From: Parasponia andersonii
Taxonomy: Eukaryota > Streptophyta > Magnoliopsida > Rosales > Cannabaceae
Assembly: GCA_002914805.1 (NCBI GenBank)
Contig: JXTB01000308.1
Location: 301,773-365,772 of the forward strand
Length of the DNA: 64,000 nucleotides
Direction of reading: 5' to 3'
This document shows, one piece after another, positions 60,411-64,000 of this stretch. The notes below the pieces were generated by a model that worked only from the letters and a program-made list of their open reading frames with translations, was not told the DNA's origin and ran no database searches. A program made the translations under genes and the position numbers. Within the stretch, counting starts at the first letter, position 1. Each line of letters starts with the position of its first letter.

Positions 60411-62679
60411 TTAATTTTTCAAACTGGTCTCGATAAAGTATTTAATTGAAATAACAACCTACAGTTATACGTTATTCATTAAACATAGACCATAAATAAA
60501 ATATGTGTTTAATAGTTATGCATGAAGCAATCATCCCATGCCCAAACATAGACATAGGTTATATAAATCATGTTCAAATCTCACAAATAAGCTTCCTAAG
60601 TTTTAATTAAATCTAAATTTCTACTCAAGTCTACAATCCACAAGTCTTGTATAAATTTACCAAAATATAAATAAACCAGTAAGCCCGCAATACCTCGATT
60701 TAGATCTCTCAGTCTAAATCACACTGAGTACAACATGGGGGAAAGAAGGGAGGTAAGCTAAAGTCTAGTAGAGAATCAATTATAGGTTTTATATATAACA
60801 AATATACTCATATTGAAGGTTCTTCATGATTAGTAATCCATTCAAAATAGTTCAAAAAATCCAAGTGAAAATCACAGTCCAAAGATTTAAACATTCCGAA
60901 CCATTATAAAATATTACATCAAAACTAGTACATTTCTATTCAAGCTAACATATAACTATGTATACGATCATGATGTCTAAGGTGTCCTAGTAGGTCATCC
61001 CTAAGTCTGAACCACCTATAAAAGTGGCCGTAAGTTCGAGTACCAAACCTAAGGTATCGTAAATCCGATCATCGCATAAGTGTGTGAATGCATGTAAATT
61101 CTATATGAATGACAAAATTGAGATATGCACCATTTCTACAAAATCACAAAATAACCATATAGTATTCTTTAATCAAATAATATTTAGTCCTCAAAGCTGA
61201 GTTCTGAAATCATTTTGGATTTTCTAAAAATTTTGACTGTTTAATGACTGTTTTTTTTATCAAAACTCAAAAAATCCAATTTTCTGTAAAAAATAGTTCA
61301 AAACAGTATATATGACATGCCAACTAGTGTGACATGCCTCCCAGACAGTTTAAATATCAAATCAAGTTAAAACAGATTTAAACACAATTTTTACAAATTA
61401 ATTCATGAAATTTCATATTTATTTAAAATATAGAAATTCATAAATTACACTAATTTTAAAATAAAGTAATTGAATCTCTACCTCAATCAAGTAACAATAG
61501 AGCGCTAGGGTACTATAGAGAGTATTTGATGTCATTTGGTGGTTGTTCGGAGGGTTGGGTATCGTTTTCGAATTTTTGATCACATGATTTGAAAATTCAA
61601 TTTTTTAATAGAGCTTCAAATCGTAAAACGAACTTTACTACTGAATTTATTACACCCAAAATAGATAGATTAGATATAAAATTTGATAAATTTTAGGTTC
61701 CGGAACAAGACCCAACTTTTAGCACTCAAAATAAGATAAATCTCAAGCCTCGTATCTCGAACTTCATGAAGCTTTGAAACATAATGATATTTACATCAAA
61801 ATTCACATCTCGATCTCATTAAATCCAAATTTGAGGTCAGAACTTCGTTTCGATGTCTCGAAATAAGCCTCTAATCTATAAATTACAAAAAAGTCACTTT
61901 TTCAAAATATTAGAAAAATGTCCTCTTGTTCAATTGGATAATTAATAAATCTATGAATACTACTTCAATACCACAAAATCATATTTGTTCATGTCTAATT
62001 TTCTTCATTCACACCATATAATTATCTCAACCGAATTAATTATTTTATAAAAATAATTATAAAAATATCAATTTTTAAGTTTGAAAACTTGCCAAAATCG
62101 GAAAAGACTCATCGACAGTGAGTTAATGATGATGACATGTCGGGGTTGATCGGTGATGACAAGATAAGAGTTCATGTGTCAGCGGTGCATAGAAGGGACA
62201 TCGGACGACGAGGATTAGGCCGGAAAGCATCGACAGTAGCAGGATCTTCGGATATTTCTAGCTCCGTCGTCAGGGCTCGAACGATGGTGAGGGTGGTTAG
62301 CTTGGCTTCGTCTTCATCCAACAAACATGGCGGGCTACTGTGTCGGGGCTAAAGACTAGCATTGTGACGATCGACTTTGACGGCAAAGGCTTGGAGAGTT
62401 TTGGATGTTTCATGGGTATTAAGTGAGAAAGAGAAGGAAATGGAGGTTTTAATAACAATTAATAAACTTATAGCAAACGTGTCAAGGTCTGAGTGTGTGA
62501 GCACTATTTTGAAAAATTGTAATGTGACCCAATTTTTCAAAGTTTAATTTATTTTAGTCCTTTTTAATTTGCAATTTAGTCCTTGTCTTGAAAATCTTCA
62601 CATATTAACCAAATTTCGAATTTATTCCAAATTATGGTCAAAAGACCAATTTATCTTTACAAAATTTTGGAGTTTTACA
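60411..62679 (-). repeat. LTR-family copy E, inside F-box copy 2
   Basis: Its 5' end in element orientation is TGTAAAACTCCAAAATTTTG (62679 downwards), matching copies C and D. The GC-rich leader region is at 62110-62350 (reversed) and the family block at 60960-61080. The 3' end (GTCATGACA) is missing or overlaps the CACTA fragment. It cuts F-box copy 2 just after KKIDKF. Confidence 0.75.
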
Positions 62680-64000
62680 AACTTGTCTATCTTTTTCACT
62701 TCAGCATTGTGCACCAAAAGTGAAGCATCATCACTACCACCACTATTACCATTAGGGGGAATCATTAATTTTGATCCTATTTAAACACATGCGATAAAAA
62801 AAGGGACAACTTATAAACTGTTTACAAAATATAAGACTTTTATTGCCATGTAATTTAATGAATATTTCAGAATTTTAAAATTACCTCTAACTCGACCCTA
62901 GTCGAAAATTTCTACCGAATCGAAAAAATAAAAAATGAGGGAGGTAGTGCCAGAAAGACAGTAAAAAATGTTTGATTGGAGTCGAACTATTCGACTACGA
63001 TCGAATGCCAATTGAATGAAGGTTAAAAATTTTGACTGGTAGCTTCAACCCTAATTGAATTATTCAACTACAGTCGAATGGTGGTTCAATCTTAGTCAAA
63101 AAATTTTGATCAGAGTCAAAATTTTTTGGCCACTAGTTGAAAAATGATCGAAACAATTAGAAGAAGTGGTCGAACAAGTTCGATCACAGTTGAAATTTTT
63201 CGACTCTAGTCAAACAGAAGCACCATCACCAAGGTCGGGATTAAGATCGGTAGTGGTAACTAAAGTGATTTGAAGCTTGTCAAAGTAATAGGGTGTCTGG
63301 TAATTTTACATATGTGACATGGCAATAGAGATGAGTTTTGAAAACATTAATGAGTGAGTCTATTTTTTCATCACAAAAGTTTGGTAGATCCCCTAGGTGT
63401 AAGTTCCTCTTACCATTATCATCATAATAGCTCAACTTCATTTCCCAAATCTTAACATTCGAGCTTTCAAGAAAAATTGACAGCTATAGTAACCACTCCA
63501 AGCCCTGCAGTACTTGAAAATGTCACACCTCTGAGGCAAGCTAGGAACATAGTAGGCAATCTAATCAAAAATTAGTGTTCTAGCCCCTCTTTGAATAGAT
63601 TCAAGGCAATATAGACTCTCTTTTGTTCAACTCCTCCTTCATTCTGCCTTAGCTAGTAAATATTCTTGTTGCAAGCTGAGGCTGTGCTAGGGCAACCAAA
63701 CCATTGGAAAAGATTAGTGCTTGATTTATGCCATTGCTCAGATTCCGAAGAAAATATTGTCGTGCTCAATACCTTATTGGATTTATTGTAACTAATAATC
63801 AGAACAACCCTATACTTAATGCAACAATTACAATAGTATGATCCTAACTTTTTGCAACAATAACTAGTACTAGTATTGTTGGGCTTGCAAATAAGTCTAC
63901 ATGACTCAAAACGTGGACCAAATTTAGCCCGGGCCGGTGCCTTAGGGAGAGGAAGCCTTTGTTTTGTAAGAGGATTGTAGATAATGTAGACCTCATTTTG
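62680..64000 (-). pseudogene. F-box gene copy 2, broken and incomplete
   Basis: Paralogue of the gene at 48509-51749, running in from beyond the window. Reading from 63998 leftwards: EVYIIYNPLTKQRLPLPKAP, then YRVVLIISYN and LSTTIFSSESEQW, typical of F-box-associated domains; a TAG at 63653-63655 breaks the frame, and more stops follow at about 63570 and 63480. A MITE (62755-63409) sits in the region matching the acidic DDDD stretch of copy 1. The last piece, 62680-62754, reads SLLVHNAEVKKIDKF (copy 1: WLLVHDVEVKKADKL), where LTR copy E cuts in. About 85 C-terminal codons are absent. The F-box itself lies outside the window. Confidence 0.82.
62755..63409 (-). mobile_element. Mutator-type MITE, copy 2, with perfect 9-bp target duplication
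   Basis: 655 bp, flanked by TTACCATTA at 62746-62754 and again at 63410-63418, an exact 9-bp duplication as made by Mutator-superfamily transposases. One end reads GGGGGAATCATTAATTTTGA, the other, reversed, GAGGAACTTACACCTAGGGG; these match the two ends of copy 1 (42206-42761) in the opposite orientation. Interior full of TCGAAAATTT and GTCGAA phrases. No ORF of interest. It splits the F-box pseudogene copy 2. Confidence 0.92.

Noticed and set aside
62137-62352. 71-codon plus-strand ORF with Ser/Arg-rich peptide
   Set aside because: GC-rich region of LTR copy E; strand opposite to the element and not conserved.
1-64000. CRISPR arrays, bacterial operons, ribosomal RNA or tRNA genes
   Set aside because: None seen; repeats present are plant tandem repeats and transposons, and gene structure is eukaryotic.

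Overview
This is a stretch of plant nuclear DNA, most likely from a eudicot. Genes are split by many GT-AG introns with AT-rich interiors, the intergenic DNA is very AT-rich, and the rest is typical plant repeats (LTR retroelements, hAT, Mutator-like and CACTA-like pieces). Nothing points to bacteria, organelles or a virus. The species cannot be fixed from sequence alone.

Layout. 1-8.1 kb holds two convergent genes: the 3' part of a PP2A catalytic subunit gene (+, subfamily II, PP2A-3/PP2A-4 type) and a complete eight-exon long-chain-base/lipid phosphate phosphatase gene (-, LPP-delta type). 9.3-17 kb is repeat DNA: an inverted-repeat pair, a diverged copy of an LTR-like family, short tandem duplications, and a GC-rich non-autonomous LTR retrotransposon (13160-16859) with a 5-bp target duplication and a decayed antisense ORF. 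17.7-33.5 kb has three minus-strand genes in the same direction: a plastid-type fatty acyl-CoA reductase of the MS2/FAR2 class (nine exons), a SET-domain protein of the ATXR4/SDG38 class (seven exons), and a DUF620 protein (three exons, one with a GC-AG intron). 34-47 kb is gene-poor: short tandem repeats, a degenerate hAT transposon with a 75-bp minisatellite, a Mutator-type MITE and an LTR-like remnant. 47.5-64 kb is a tandem pair of broken F-box genes and flanks, interrupted and separated by four LTR copies of one family (at least one a clear solo LTR), plus a MITE with a perfect 9-bp target duplication and a CACTA-type end.

How the genes fit together. The five host genes are ordinary conserved plant genes with unrelated jobs: protein dephosphorylation, sphingoid base phosphate breakdown at the ER, fatty alcohol supply for pollen wall, protein methylation, and unknown (DUF620). 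I see no gene cluster or defence-type system. From memory, the Arabidopsis relatives of the first two genes (At3g58500 and At3g58490) are neighbours, so that pair looks like conserved microsynteny. The most unusual material is the retroelement family at 49-63 kb and what it did to the F-box pair. All exon limits were placed by eye from splice signals, reading phase and family resemblance.
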